From contig SCFE01000064.1 in assembly GCA_004352715.1 (NCBI GenBank), positions 1,029,591-1,093,590 on the forward strand: a stretch of 64,000 nt of DNA. Direction: 5' to 3'. Positions 1 through 11,097 of this stretch are shown here, piece after piece. The position numbers were made by a program, and so were the translations under genes. Source of the stretch: Hofstenia miamia (Eukaryota; Xenacoelomorpha; Acoela). Below the pieces are notes generated by a model. That model did not search any database, was not told the origin of the DNA, and saw only the letters and a list, made by a program, of their open reading frames with translations. Each line of letters begins with the position of its first letter. Position 1 is the stretch's first letter.

Positions 1-132
1 TCATGAAAATTGGATCCTTGTTTGTCATTTTAACATTAATGATTGGACATGCTCTGTCAATGCAACTCTTGATCGTTTTACAAAATATTGCAGTCCCTTC
101 ATCAATATCGAAGAAAGAAGAAGAAGAAAAAT

Positions 133-470
133 CTATATTCAGAAATTGTTTTAACAATAAATAGAAATACTGATTACAAATTCTGAAAGCGTCAAGAAAG
201 TAATACAAAATTAAACAAAGAAAAGAAAACAATGACTATTTACAAATAAAAAGTGGTTAACTTGGGCTATGGCGATTGCTAGTTTCTATTAATAGAGTAA
301 TCAGGATTATAAAATTTATAACCTCGCCATTTCAGTTTTTTTATATTCTAAGTGCAAAAATATTTTTTAATATTCATTTTAAAGTTTTTTAATTTACTTA
401 TTTGTTTTTAATATATTTTGGTAATTCATTCCACATATTTATAGCTGTGTTTAGAAATGAATTTTTCATT
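133..470 (-). mobile_element. LINE 3' end relic
   Basis: Read on the minus strand, 480-440 encodes the C-terminal LINE signature SFLNTAINMWNELP followed by a stop, and the downstream non-coding part matches the 3' region of the minus-strand LINE at 45.6-46.0 kb (shared ggctatggcg, cctcgc and ctatatt-aga blocks). An agaag-rich simple repeat at about 110-130 takes the place of the 3' tail. The coding frame is broken. The flank 1-132 shows nothing recognisable. Confidence 0.6.
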
Positions 471-689
471 ATTCGTATCGTATGATTTCTTCAAATTCTT
501 CAAAATTTATATTATTCATTAAACAGTTTAGTTTTTCAATATTTTTTCCATTAATAATTTGAAATGGAATTGTCACTTCTTCTATACCTGTTATAAGTGA
601 AGGTTCTGCTATTAATCCAAGATGATCTGTAGAAAACCCAGCTTGAAATGCATAACAATTTTTATATAAATTAGGATGAGAGGTTATAA

Positions 690-1095
690 CGTTATCTAGG
701 TTTCTTAATTTTCTTGTATTTTTTAATTTAATAAAAATATCATTCGTCAATCCTTTATTAATACTACAATTTTCAACTGGAATATATTGCCAAAAGAAAT
801 GAAAATAATAGACAACCTTAAGAAAATTCAAAAAAGAATTAAAATCATTAATTCTCAAACAAAAGTTTATATCAGGTAGATCATAGTTAGGATTTAAATT
901 TTATAATAACGACTAAACAATAAATCGAAATTAGTAAGCTATCCATAGTCAGTGTATTTTTTATTCAGTATTTATTTTTTTTCTTCATTTTTGTTATTAT
1001 TCATTTTTTTATTGTACATAGTATTTAATGACGCCATTCATTTGAAATATCAGTAAAATATTGTAAAAAATTCAAATGAATATAAATATGTATAA
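690..1095 (+). mobile_element. CR1-type LINE (family A) 3' end relic
   Basis: The plus strand can be followed against the 3' end of the nearly intact LINE at 52.7-53.0 kb: a decayed NWNILPKEMKIIDNLKK (counterpart of TWNSLPKEIKSIEKLK), then a matching ggatttaaattttataa block at about 890. It lies back to back with the minus-strand relic to its left. Frameshifts and stops show that it is dead. The stretch 470-690 holds an open minus frame that I cannot assign. Confidence 0.55.
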
Positions 1096-1109
1096 ATATA
1101 GGTATAATC

Positions 1110-1487
1110 ATTTTTTTAATATTCAATAGCTTTATTTGTTTGCATCATGCATATGTACAAATAAGATATATACATATTTACAAAAATGTACTAAGAACTT
1201 AAATATACATATACTACAAACTAAGCTACAATAATTAAAAATTAAAATTCACACAGTTATTTACAATTAAAATGGATTAAAAATAAGAAGTTTCGCTACA
1301 GTTTTAACATTTTAAGTATTCCGTTATTATTTTGTTCTGCTAATAAATTGTGTTTTAACAGTTTTTTAAATTCATTTATATTGCTGGCTTTCCTTACACT
1401 GATAGGTAAATCATTCCACAGTTTGCAAAATGTGGTTGTAAAAGAATTTTCCCAGTATTTGCTTCTTGGATGTAAAAAAATTAAAAA
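1110..1487 (-). mobile_element. LINE C-terminus and 3' UTR relic (second family)
   Basis: On the minus strand the frame gives ENSFTTTFCKLWNDLP, then NEFKKLLKHNLL and a stop, the usual end of a LINE ORF2. It is followed by an AT-rich 3' UTR with an aataaagc box near 1140. The C-terminus and tail differ from family A, so this is a different LINE family from the fragment it abuts at about 1490. Confidence 0.6.
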
Positions 1488-1489
1488 TA

Positions 1490-1870
1490 TTGGATTTTCT
1501 TTTAACAGTGCTCACCTTATACCCAATTACTTAAGTAATAGACTTCAACTAGTTAAATTAAATGATACTTTTTCAAATTGGTTGTCTGTCAATAATGGTG
1601 TACCTCAAGGAACCATACTAGGTCCCCTGCTTTTTAATATTTATGTGAATGACATGAAGGAAATTACTGACTGCGAAATAACACAATACGCCGATGATAC
1701 ATCTATTTACTGTGGAAATAAATCCATAGATAAAGCTGTAAAAGTTACTGAATGGAATTGTATGAAATGGAACAACTATTTTAGCATGCATACATTGCGT
1801 ATTAACGCGAAGAAAACCGAATTTTGCATAATGCAACTTTTTAGAAAAAAAACCGGACATCTCTGACTAT
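1490..1870 (+). pseudogene. CR1-type LINE reverse transcriptase fragment (family A)
   Basis: The frame to 1863 encodes RT palm motifs: VNNGVPQGTILGPLLFNIYV, then QYADDTSIYC with the catalytic YADD intact, then MHTLRINAKKTEFC. It is the same family as ORF2 at 50-53 kb (which has NGVPQGTILGPLLFSIYV and QYADDTCIF). Only about 125 codons of the palm remain. Upstream and downstream RT parts are missing, and it abuts an antisense LINE 3' end at about 1488. Confidence 0.85.
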
Positions 1871-1889
1871 TCAATTAATTTCAATAATA

Positions 1890-2192
1890 CGGGGTGCGCA
1901 AAAATAAGTATACGAACTTTAATTAAATAAATAAAATCAAAAATCAAAGTGAATTATTTTTTGAACATATTTCTTGAGAAAGATAGGTCGGGGATTTTTT
2001 GTTTATCTGAACTATCTATCTGAACTGTTTATCTGAACAGTGCACGGGGTAAACACTCTTCACTTGCATTTCACTCCATTACGCGGTAAACATGAGTCGC
2101 ATTTCACTGCCGGACCGAATTTTGATCGTGCAACTCTATCCACGGCGCACAATTCAAAATCTGATAGAGCGATTTTGTTCTACGTCTTGAAC
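1890..2192 (+). pseudogene. Tc1/mariner-type element, 5' end with truncated transposase
   Basis: A gggtgcgcaaaaataagtat sequence at 1893 looks like a Tc1/mariner terminal repeat. An ATG at 2091 opens MSRISLPDRILIVQLY, resembling the start of a Tc1/mariner helix-turn-helix domain, and stops after 32 codons. No right terminal repeat was found, so this is a truncated 5' end. Family assignment is an inference from the end sequence and N-terminus only. Confidence 0.45.
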
Positions 2193-2454
2193 CCGATCTA
2201 AACGAGAATCTAATAAAATGTGGAATATAAATGTTCTCTTTCAATTTCATTTCTGGAAAAATTAGCCCTGTATTGACCTAAATATGTAATTTTTCTTATG
2301 ACAACTGACTTATATAAGTACAATATGTACATGGTATTGTTTATTAAAGTAATGAAATCCCCCAGTATATCCTATGCAAAAATCATGCTAATACAATTTT
2401 TATTTCACGTACCCAAATAAAATTACAAAATACAGTTCGTATGCTACTTTTCTC

Positions 2455-2605
2455 GTACCCTGTAGATCTGTTATGCCTGTTAATAAGTTTAAATATCTAG
2501 GAGTAACAATCGATTTAAAGCTTAATTTAGCATCGCAAAAAAATACTATTATTAAAAAAAGGGCAGTAGGATTTAGGATATCTTTCAAATCCCATGTTTA
2601 AGATA
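2455..2605 (+). mobile_element. LINE family A fragment (post-RT region)
   Basis: The frame encodes NKFKYLGVTIDLKLNLASQ, the counterpart of DTFKYLGVTIDSKLKFNTH in the LINE at 52.3 kb. It is a short isolated piece of the RT thumb/connection region. It probably belongs with the decayed plus-strand fragment at 1490-1870 or is an independent relic. Confidence 0.65.
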
Positions 2606-2639
2606 GGATAAGATATTCTATATTTTGCTTATGAATAAA

Positions 2640-3191
2640 TCCATGCATTGAAATGATACTATAAGGTGGTAATTTCTTGATAAGGTTAAAAAATTTTAAC
2701 ATTGTGTTCAATATGATTAGCCTGATCTAGGGAAAGGAGGCCTAGAAACATACTGCTTAGTTCTGGAAGAATTTATCTTTGAAAAATTTAGGGCCCATAT
2801 TAATTGAATATCAAGTTTTCTATAAAAATCCTTTACATCAGTAAATATCATAGATAACTAATATTTAGTTATCTATGGTAAATATATTTGCATAACTTTA
2901 TAAATGAATAGAAAAATTGAATTATTCCACGGGCTGGTAGTTGATTTACTAACATTGCCACTTCGTATACCTATTGCCAATTTTCGAACTATTGCATTAA
3001 AATATAATTCATAATTCAGCTTTGAATAAAAAATTCCTCCTAAATATTTGAAATTGCTGAACCATCATATGTCGTAGAGGACTGCAAAATACAAATTCTG
3101 TTTTACTTTCATTTATAAGTAACTTATGCATGTTGAAGAAAGTTGTCAATTTGTTGTAATAACGTGCTACAGATTCAATTGGTAAATGCAT
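2640..3191 (-). pseudogene. LINE family A relic, antisense
   Basis: Minus-strand reading from 3191 gives NMHKLLINESKTEFVFCS (RT palm end), then a VRKLAIGIRS block near 2970 and YRKLDIQLIWALNFS near 2830. These appear in the order found in the LINE ORF2 at 52.1-52.5 kb. Several frameshifts separate them. A local inverted repeat (agataactaa / ttagttatct) lies at about 2850-2880. Confidence 0.7.
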
Positions 3192-3469
3192 GATTTATTA
3201 TCATTGAATATATAGTAAATGAGTGTCTCAAGACGTACATCCATAACAGCTTGCAATCAAGTGCTCGCAAAAGTTTTTTTCTTGCTTAAGGTTGCAAAAA
3301 TGGCACGTGCCTCAACGCTGTCTCCATGAAATCCATAGGTCTTTAAATTAAGTGACAGCTGTGTCCGTGTTGCCGTGGCTTTACGCTTGGGCTCACCCAT
3401 TTGTGTTCCGCACACTGGTGGCCAAAATATTGATGCCCTTGTGTCCACGGGTTATCGTGCCGAATGAGT

Positions 3470-3920
3470 GTGCGTAGATACCGACGTCATAGCGGTCTCA
3501 ATGACTTAATCAATCGCACACTCTTTTCTGTCGGTGTCCCTTTTATTTTAGAGCCTCCGGGACTGTCAAGATCTGACGGCAAACGATCAGACTATTGTGC
3601 CTTGTACCCGCGGCAGGTCCCTCATGTGGGACGTTACTGTGGTTGACTCCTTAGCACCTAGCCGCGGAAATAAGATAAGTAGTTCTACCATTGACGCAGA
3701 GAACCTTAAGTGCTCCAAATACCGCGAAATAATGCACCATGGCGGCTATGTGTTCCAGCTGATTGCCATAGATGTCCAGGGAAATTTCGGTCCATCAACT
3801 TCATATTTTCTTGAAACTTTAATTTATAAACTTGGTGAAGACTCAAAGTAAAATCGATCTGGTGCGTTTTTCTATCAAAGACTGTCAATTTTGCTTCAAC
3901 AGTGTAGCTTCGCCTGTGTT
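3470..3920 (+). pseudogene. PD-(D/E)XK-like C-terminal domain of a LINE, relic
   Basis: Two overlapping frames give SRSDGKRSD and then RSLMWDVTVVDSLAPS, followed by LKCSKY and GYVFQLIAIDVQGNFGP. This acidic/beta-strand pattern is the nuclease-like domain I know from the C-termini of invertebrate retroelement polyproteins. One frameshift at about 3600 separates the first motif from the rest. The region is richer in GC than its flanks. The domain name is from memory and needs a profile search. Confidence 0.5.
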
Positions 3921-4001
3921 TCAGGGACAATTAAAAATGATTATTCTCTTGATGATGTCTTTCTTCTGTAACGACCAATCCAGGAAGATCTAAACCTCAG
4001 A

Positions 4002-4077
4002 TGAACTACGCCAGTCCCTTAGAACTAAGCCAGTCCCTTAGAACTACACCAATCCCTTAGAACTACACCAATTCCGA
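4002..4077. repeat. 19-bp tandem repeat, 4 copies
   Basis: The unit gaactacgccagtccctta repeats about four times with a few substitutions (acgcc, aagcc, acacc). It is a local minisatellite with no coding frame. Confidence 0.8.
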
Positions 4078-4433
4078 ATTCCTTAAATTGATTATAGGTA
4101 ATGTTGATTGGTAACCAAGTTTCAATTATTGTAGTTTATTTGTAACCAAGATTGATAATTTGTAACTTAGATTATATTTGTAGCGTTGACTTAAAATAAA
4201 TTAATGTTTTAATAAAGCAAATTTTACAAAATTAACATTACAAAAATAGAATATTTAAGAATCATCAAATATAAAATTGTTTTTTTTAAGAACGAAAATC
4301 AATACATATAAAATTAACATTACAATGATTATTTTTGGGATGATCGATACTGAAAAACTTGTACAATGGTTGAGATTGTGTTCCAGATGCCACAGATTAG
4401 ACATGAATTGCTTGAACCCTAACCACCATATCT

Positions 4434-4799
4434 CTATAAAAGAGGTGTAGCATTTCCCCGCTGTAAAATTACTGACAATTGCTGGAAAAAATATGTAGAA
4501 ATCGTATTAAGATCGCAAGAGGCACTTCTGGCAGAAGACGTAAAAGACATCTTGGAGAATACTTTGATAGCAATTGGTGACCATCCTCCTAGAGCTTCCA
4601 CTGATAGTGGTATGAAGGATATACCAGCTGCTGAACATGATTCTGCGTATTTAGTAAGCTTTCGGTTGTCTGAAACTTCCAGAGCATGATCAGCATTAGT
4701 ACCCGCAAGAGAAACAATCGAAGGCTGCAGTGAACTAATTACAGTCACGTCTAGAGCGGCTGGTCGTCCAGAAGACCAGCATGGCAAAAAGATGTCCAC
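4434..4799 (-). pseudogene. PD-(D/E)XK-like domain fragment of a retroelement
   Basis: The open minus frame (121 codons) contains GRPAALDVTVISSLQP, then NRKLTKYAESC, GISFIPLSVEALGGW and a final LSVILQRGNATPLL. I recognise this arrangement as the conserved C-terminal region of RT-containing mobile-element proteins common in cnidarians, sponges and lancelets. The Asp and Lys/Tyr positions would suit a restriction-like nuclease core. No reverse transcriptase is attached here. It differs in sequence from the relic at 3470-3920 and from the one at 62992, so it is a separate element. Confidence 0.6.
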
Positions 4800-4912
4800 A
4801 GGACGAGCACGAGACTCAGTGAGGTTTTAATTAAAAAATATATATATACAGGTATCATCGGCATTTTGAAAGAGTTAGGTTTAAAGTAAGGTAAATTGCA
4901 TATTATCTAACT

Positions 4913-5363
4913 GAAGTAAAACTTACAAAGGCATTTCACAAAGTTCTATTTTAGGTACGAAAACTAATACCGAATGAATGCTCGACAATTCAAATATATT
5001 ATAAAGAAAAAGTAGTCATTAACAATAAGATGAGTAACACATTTATTAAAGTATTTAGCACCATAGGTAATTATACTCGTGTAAATACTCTCTTTAATAC
5101 CAATAGAGTTCAACCTATAGCCCCACTNNNNNNNNNNNNNNNNNNNNNGAAGTAAAACTTACAAAGGCATTTCACAAAGTTCTATTTTAGGTACGAAAAC
5201 TAATACCGAATGAATGCTCGACAATTCAAATATATTATAAAGAAAAAGTAGTCAGTAACAATAAGATGAGTAACACATTTATTAAAGTATTTAGCACCAT
5301 AGGTAATTATACTCGTGTAAATACTCTCTTTAATACCAATAGAGTTCAACCTATAGCCCCACT
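4913..5363. other. near-identical duplication around a 21-N gap
   Basis: Bases 4913-5127 recur at 5149-5363 with a single visible difference. The copies are separated only by Ns at 5128-5148. This is what overlapping contig ends left unmerged at a scaffold gap look like. It cuts through the LINE relic described next. Confidence 0.85.
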
Positions 5364-6075
5364 TTTCTAATTCAGATTGGTGACAGTTTGAAATTATCAA
5401 ATTTGTTCAACCTTTAAAGAATAAATCCTTGGTCCCTCCACGATTCCAACTTGGCATCTAAAAATTTTTCTAGATATACCTGAACCACTTTGTTACATCA
5501 TAAATGCATGTATGAAACGTTGCACTTATTCTAACTAATTAGAATTGGTAAATGTTACTCCATTGTTTACCAATTGAAATAAAACGAATTACAAAAGGTA
5601 GAAAATTTAAGTCAAATCAATGACTGTTCCCGGAAACAATATATCCTTAAATTCGCTTCTAGGTCATGGAAAGGATTTTAGCTTTTCAAAAAATATAAAT
5701 TAGCAATAAATTGGGTAAGCTGTAAATTCTATATATTGTTGTGTTTTACTGTTCTTTGTACTTCATGTTATTAATGACGCACTAAGTGTAGTATTTTTTT
5801 AAAATTTATTAGTATAAAAAAACGTTTTGAAGAAATCCTTCATTAATTTTGCCATGCGAAACCGGAATTCGTTACCTAATAAAAGCAAAATATTGAAAAA
5901 TTAAAATCTTTCAAAAATCATTTAAAAATCTTTTTTAACAAAAATACATATCTGGTAAATCATTGCTAGGGCAAAATTTTACAACAATGACTACTATAAC
6001 TCGTTACTAAAATATTTTCAGTTATTTAATTTTTAACATTTGTCTGAATAAAGAATATCTTCTTATCTTATTAGT
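5030..6075 (+). pseudogene. CR1-type LINE relic with 3' end
   Basis: Decayed plus-strand coding is visible as NTNRVQPIAP, GPSTIPTW and INACMKRC, parallel to the antisense LINE at 47.2 kb. Near 5825-5990 the C-terminus and 3' UTR match family A (ttttgaagaaatccttcatt; acaatgactac-ataactcgtta). It ends at a short cttcttatctta tail at about 6060, the same tail type as the intact copy. Multiple stops show it is old. About 200 bases between the two parts are missing or unrecognisable. Confidence 0.7.
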
Positions 6076-6079
6076 AGCT

Positions 6080-7380
6080 TTCTTTAAGGTGTTTAATTAT
6101 GCCAATGTACTAGAATGCAAAAGAAATTCTATTCTATTTGATTCTATAATAAAAATAAACAATCAACAAACTATTTACGTGAGAAATTTAATAGAAAATG
6201 CACGAGCCAATTCTTTAGTAATATTGCTATATATATATATTTAGAAAAAAGCTGTAAAGAAATTTAAAAACCCAGCTTTAAAGGAAATGCAAAAAACTTT
6301 GATATTAAAAAAAATTTTAAAATAGAGCCCATACAGTTTTTTGATTTTCAGAAAACTTTTTGAAATACGAAATTCTGCATAAATTTTTAAATTTTTTTTT
6401 TTCCGGTTTTTTTAATACAGTTTTTTGAAAATTTTTTAAATAGAAACTGTACTTTGAAATTTAATTTCCTTTTTTCTATTTAAAAATTGCAGCATCTAAA
6501 AAGGTTTGGCTAAATTTTTTTATCATCTTTTTTTTTGCTGAAATACAAAACGTTTTAAAAAAAATATCTAGCCCTGGGCCCAAATTTTTTTTATAAATTT
6601 AAAAAAAAAAAAAAAAAAATTGAAAAAAATTAACTTTTGGGGAAAAAAAATAGATTTTTTTTTTTAAAGAAAATAGATTATTTAAAATTGATATAATTGT
6701 TGATATTGTTTGATCTTTTAATGATTCAAAATTCCCTACTGGAAAAATAACATAATAAAGAATTTTATAATTGTGTGATGCTCTTAGCTTTTTTTGAAAA
6801 CATTTCTCATTAAACTTCATATTAAACTAAACTTTTTGTTTTAAATCACTTTTAAAATTAAAGGGTATAAATTGCGTACCCTGTTTCACCCAATTGTTTT
6901 TGAAAATCAGCATACTCTGCATCAAAAAGATCTTTAAATTTTTTTCGTCTGATCAAAAAAACATAGAAAATAGGGGAAAAAAATTTTAAAATTTCATACA
7001 CGCAGCAGAGTTTCCTTAGAAATTTTGTTTTTTTTTTTGCAAAAACGATTTTTTTTTTGTTTTCTTTTTTCACGTGAAATCCCATCTAGCTTTTCCACCC
7101 AATTTAAACGCATCTTTCCCAAATTTTGTCAAAATATAGTCTAAAAATTTAATTAAAAAATGTATGTTTTTTTCAAATTAAAAAATACATCTTTATCTCT
7201 CGCGTAAAAAAATTTTCGTGAAAGGGTCGGGAGCTGGGAAAAAATTTTTTTACGGGGGGAGCTAAACTGATGTATTTCCAAAAAATGTTTAAATTTTGAA
7301 GGATAAAAAGATTTGATAACAAAACCTAAAATTCTAAAAAACTCATATTTGTTCTCACTCAATAATTTAAATTGTGATGT
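6080..7380. other. AT-rich low-complexity stretch
   Basis: Runs of A and T (for example 19 A at about 6601, and repeated T8-T10 blocks) dominate. Long open frames here, such as those on the minus strand at 6599-7362, are Lys/Phe-rich by composition only. I see no gene or mobile-element signature. Confidence 0.6.
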
Positions 7381-7399
7381 TGACTGAGCTAGCCAGTAT

Positions 7400-8010
7400 A
7401 AGACTAGGAAAAAATGAACCAGACAAGATTACAGAAAAAAAAGTGATAGACAATATAAGTGCCTTCTATGAGGAGGCATCAATTTGAAAAACCACTATGG
7501 TTGACATACAAATTCTTCTACCCCAAAACAAGCATTAATCCAGAACTACCTCACACCAACAGGGTGTAGAAAAATAATGACGCTAATGGTGATGATCAAA
7601 GGCCTAAAATTGCACAAAAAGTAATATCAAGCATTTAAAATGAAATTGAATGAAATGAGAGCAATGTGCACAATATCCAAAAGATTGGAAGATCTGCAAT
7701 TCCTAATGCACAAGAAAAATAGAAGTCATAATGCAGCTGTAAAAGATGGAAAACACCTGAAATTAGAATGGTGCAAACCAGAGGCAGCAGAATTAATTCA
7801 AATGTCAGACAAGGAGATTCACAGGGCAGTAGGACCATTATTTGAAGAAGAATCTTTCCCAACATATTTGATCCGATAATATCCTGCCTTGATCAAACTA
7901 GTAATAGTAAAGATTGTTTGCAGAAAACAAGTCATGTCTAAAGTACACAAAGGGCCTAAACAAGGTCTATATAAATATGAAACGAGCATTAGGAGTAGAA
8001 TTTACTAAAA
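7400..8010 (+). other. unassigned decayed coding-like stretch
   Basis: Less AT-biased than its flanks, with a 79-codon open frame at 7640-7879 (contains RLEDLQFLMHKKN and EIHRAVGPLFEEE). It has mixed charged residues unlike the surrounding simple sequence. I do not recognise it. It may be part of a decayed transposon. No splice sites or terminal repeats were found. Confidence 0.25.
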
Positions 8011-9780
8011 TATGGCCAACAAACCATCTCACTCATATCCACAATTATTGAATTATTTTACTTTTTCGATATTGTGATATTAAAAAAGAGGCCATTCACT
8101 ATAAACGAAAACTTTTCTACTTTAAAAATAAATCCTTTTACATATACTCACATTACAAACTGCAAAGTTCACTAGCAGAAATATTTTCAAAAATCCATTA
8201 AAGTGCATTACTTTGAAAACCCCTTCACTTGTTCGGCGGAAACTAAAAAGTCAGTGTAGTTTCCCGTCGCTACAAAGCAAATTCTATTGCTATGTTCTTT
8301 ATATTGAATGCATGAACAAATGTTTGTAACTAACTTTAATAATTGCTTCATTATTGTTTGTTGTACAGCAGAACACCAGGTCGTCCTTAAGCAGGCCTTG
8401 GCGTAAAACATTAGTAACTAAAGATATGAATATAATATCTAACACTACAAACTACATTAAGTGAATTTGACATTTTTTTAAGTTTTCTTGATAATATGTT
8501 CAACGTTTATAACTCACAATCTAATAAAGATATAAAAAATTTGAAAGCAATACAAAAGCTAGAAGAATATGAGTGTCTCCTCATTAATTTTTGTTCTCAA
8601 ATCACGATTGGTTGCTTTCCCATTGAGGCATGTAATTGGGAAACTCTCCGGTTGCATGCACACTCGACACTGCGACCTCTGACTTTGCACAAGGGATGCT
8701 TCAATGGATTTTATGTGTTCTATCTGCATGGAAGAAAAAATTACGGTAAGGTTGGTGCCAGCGCCGTAGCCAGCCTAGAAAAATTGTGGGTGCAAAATTT
8801 TCCTGGAATTACAAAAATAAAATTGAAAATTTCCATATATAGTGCAAAAGATCTTTAAAATGCAGTAATTGGGTTACTCACAAAGTTTTATGTAGATTTC
8901 TGTGCCAAAAGATGGAATTTCCTTCGCAAGGGAATAAAGTTAATTACATAACCAGGCGCGTAGGCAAGGGGATGCTAGGAGATAGTAAATGGTTTTACAC
9001 TGTCACGTTCAATATTTAAACTTCTGTTCTATTTTTTTCTCATTTATGGTCCCAGCCCCATTCCATTGAAAAAAAGTTCCAGTAAATTCCAGCCATTATA
9101 ACCCTGATTCAAATCTATAATATAATTAGTGTGAATTTATATAATTTTAGCAAAAGGATAAATACATTCTTCAATTAAAGTAGTTAAAAAAAATTTGTTG
9201 GCAGGATTTGCAAATATAAAATTTGAATTAAGCAAAATACTAATTATCCACACATGAACGAAATGATTTTATAACAAATAAAATAATGTATTTACAAATT
9301 TTATTTTTTTAAATTCGCGCAAATTTGTAGAATTGATTAGTAATGCTTATCAGTAATTCAAAAGTTCTTGACTTTTTTAAACTCAAATGTGAGTGCGTTT
9401 GCTGTGTCATAAAATACCGTAGTGGCTCATAATTACTTAACATATTTTTCTGCATATAGCACAAATTGATTTTTTAAATCTAACTGTCTGCATTAATCCC
9501 TGACTATCACTTAGACGCCTACCTATTAATTACAGTATTTAAGTAAGGGAAAAAATGATTTTTCCAAATAGAAAATTTCGAAAAATGTGGATGGCAATTG
9601 AAACTATAGAACAGGAGCGCAACCAAGGGGCGGCACGTGCTCCACTAAATTTTGAATGGATCAGAGATATTTATAAAAGTTACTGAGCTTCAACTATCTG
9701 AGATGCCTTTTAAAAAGGAACATTCAAGCATATTTGAGATCATCAGCAAATAAGTAAACGAGGATGAAATTTACTATAGT
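8010..9780. other. no recognised gene
   Basis: AT-rich DNA. A 120-codon plus frame at 8496-8858 has no recognisable domain. Two sequences resembling hAT-type ends occur (cagcgccgtagccagcctag at about 8759; a gcgcaacc-aaggggcgg block at about 9615), but no partner ends or target duplications were found. Confidence 0.4.
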
Positions 9781-10201
9781 CAGAGGCGGATCTACAAATT
9801 TTTGATGGGGATACTGAAACTCCAAAACTCGATTTTTGACTAATATTTTTCATTCTATGTGTGACTAAATTTTGATTCCTCAAATTTCTCTACATGTTGT
9901 GATAGCAATTTTAAAGGTCTTGATGGTCTTCTAGTTTGGACTTTCTACTATTGAGTTTGAGTTTTTTCGAATCCGTTTAGAAATGCGTTAATTTGTTCAA
10001 TGTAAGTTATTTGAAAAATTTGCCAAATATTTTACAAAAATTACCAAACCTTCGGATCAATTTGCAAATTGAATAAAAGAATTTGGCACTAATTTAAATT
10101 CTTGAACTTTTTTTTAGTAAAGTTGCACAAATCAATTTAATGGCTGCACTCCATTTTGCTTCTTCATGGTGGGGAATGCAGTCCCCCTAAATTCGCCACT
10201 G
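9781..10201. mobile_element. hAT-type MITE with 8-bp target duplication
   Basis: Left end cagaggcggatctacaaatt and right end (reverse complement) cagtggcgaatttaggggg share the CAGxGGCG start typical of hAT elements. The flanking octamers actatagt (9773-9780) and actgcagt (10202-10209) agree at 6 of 8 positions, the target-site size expected for hAT. The 421-bp interior has no transposase frame, so it is non-autonomous and fairly old. Confidence 0.7.
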
Positions 10202-10209
10202 ACTGCAGT

Positions 10210-11090
10210 ATTTTATTATTTACCCTCCCTTTCACTATTTATTAACTAGAGTATAAATAATGTATGTAACAATAATTTAACACAAAATCAATTTAATTAA
10301 ATATATTTGATTACTTCACAATTGCAGGGCATTGATAAAATTGCGTTTACTATTATCAATTTTGGAAATTGCTGATGTTCTGAATGCAAAAGTTTTTCAG
10401 CTTGATCCCAAAGACAGCTTTGTTGGCACAAATGTTGAGAGAATCTTTTCCAAAAATACTTATGTAATACTGAGAACGATTTCGTCCTTCAAACCACATA
10501 TAATAGTACACCTGGAATAGATCTGATTATCTTGGTGGCCATCGCAGTTCCATTGGATCCTCGTTTGCCTGAAAAATTACAGATGACATTTTTGCTACAG
10601 CCTTATTTGAGGCAAGACATGCATAACATGTTGCTATAGTTATGTTGATCCACTGTGTCAGTAAAGAAAAATGCCTACAACTAATTTCTCTCTTCTACGC
10701 AGAGAATGCTTCCAAAATCACCTGCTAACAAATCGCATCATTTCGAGGTGCTGTGAGACTACAATAGACTACAAGATCACCGGATCTCTCTCGAATGAGT
10801 TGTTATGTGGGTGTTTATGTAAGTTGTGTGTCAACCAGGTTTTCATATCACAAAATCTCTTTGACCCAAAGGACAAAATCGTTCAGAAAATTTATGTATA
10901 AATATAAATAAATTGCACCACACTGTGAAGATCTTGCATAAAGATGTCAAATTGTATTTCAGAAGAATCGTGGTTTGTTAGAATTTTTTGGGACATGACT
11001 AAATCCCTTAGTGTATTCAATGATGCTTCCTTTCATTGCAGTCAAGCTTTTACTATGTTGATATTTGCTACACTGAAAGTTTATTAGTTC
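10210..11090. other. no recognised gene
   Basis: Two short plus-strand open frames (10332-10520 and 10671-10901) show no known motif and no splice context. Otherwise AT-rich. Confidence 0.35.
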
Positions 11091-11097
11091 TAGATTA

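Noticed and set aside
1110-1870. Antisense LINE 3' end followed by sense RT segment, as left by twin priming
   Set aside because: The order fits twin priming, but the C-terminus and 3' tail of the left piece belong to another LINE family than the RT piece.
6599-7362. Series of minus-strand open frames
   Set aside because: They are Lys/Phe-rich products of A/T runs with no motif or splice context.
8496-8858. 120-codon plus frame as a gene
   Set aside because: No domain, no splice sites, composition like its surroundings.
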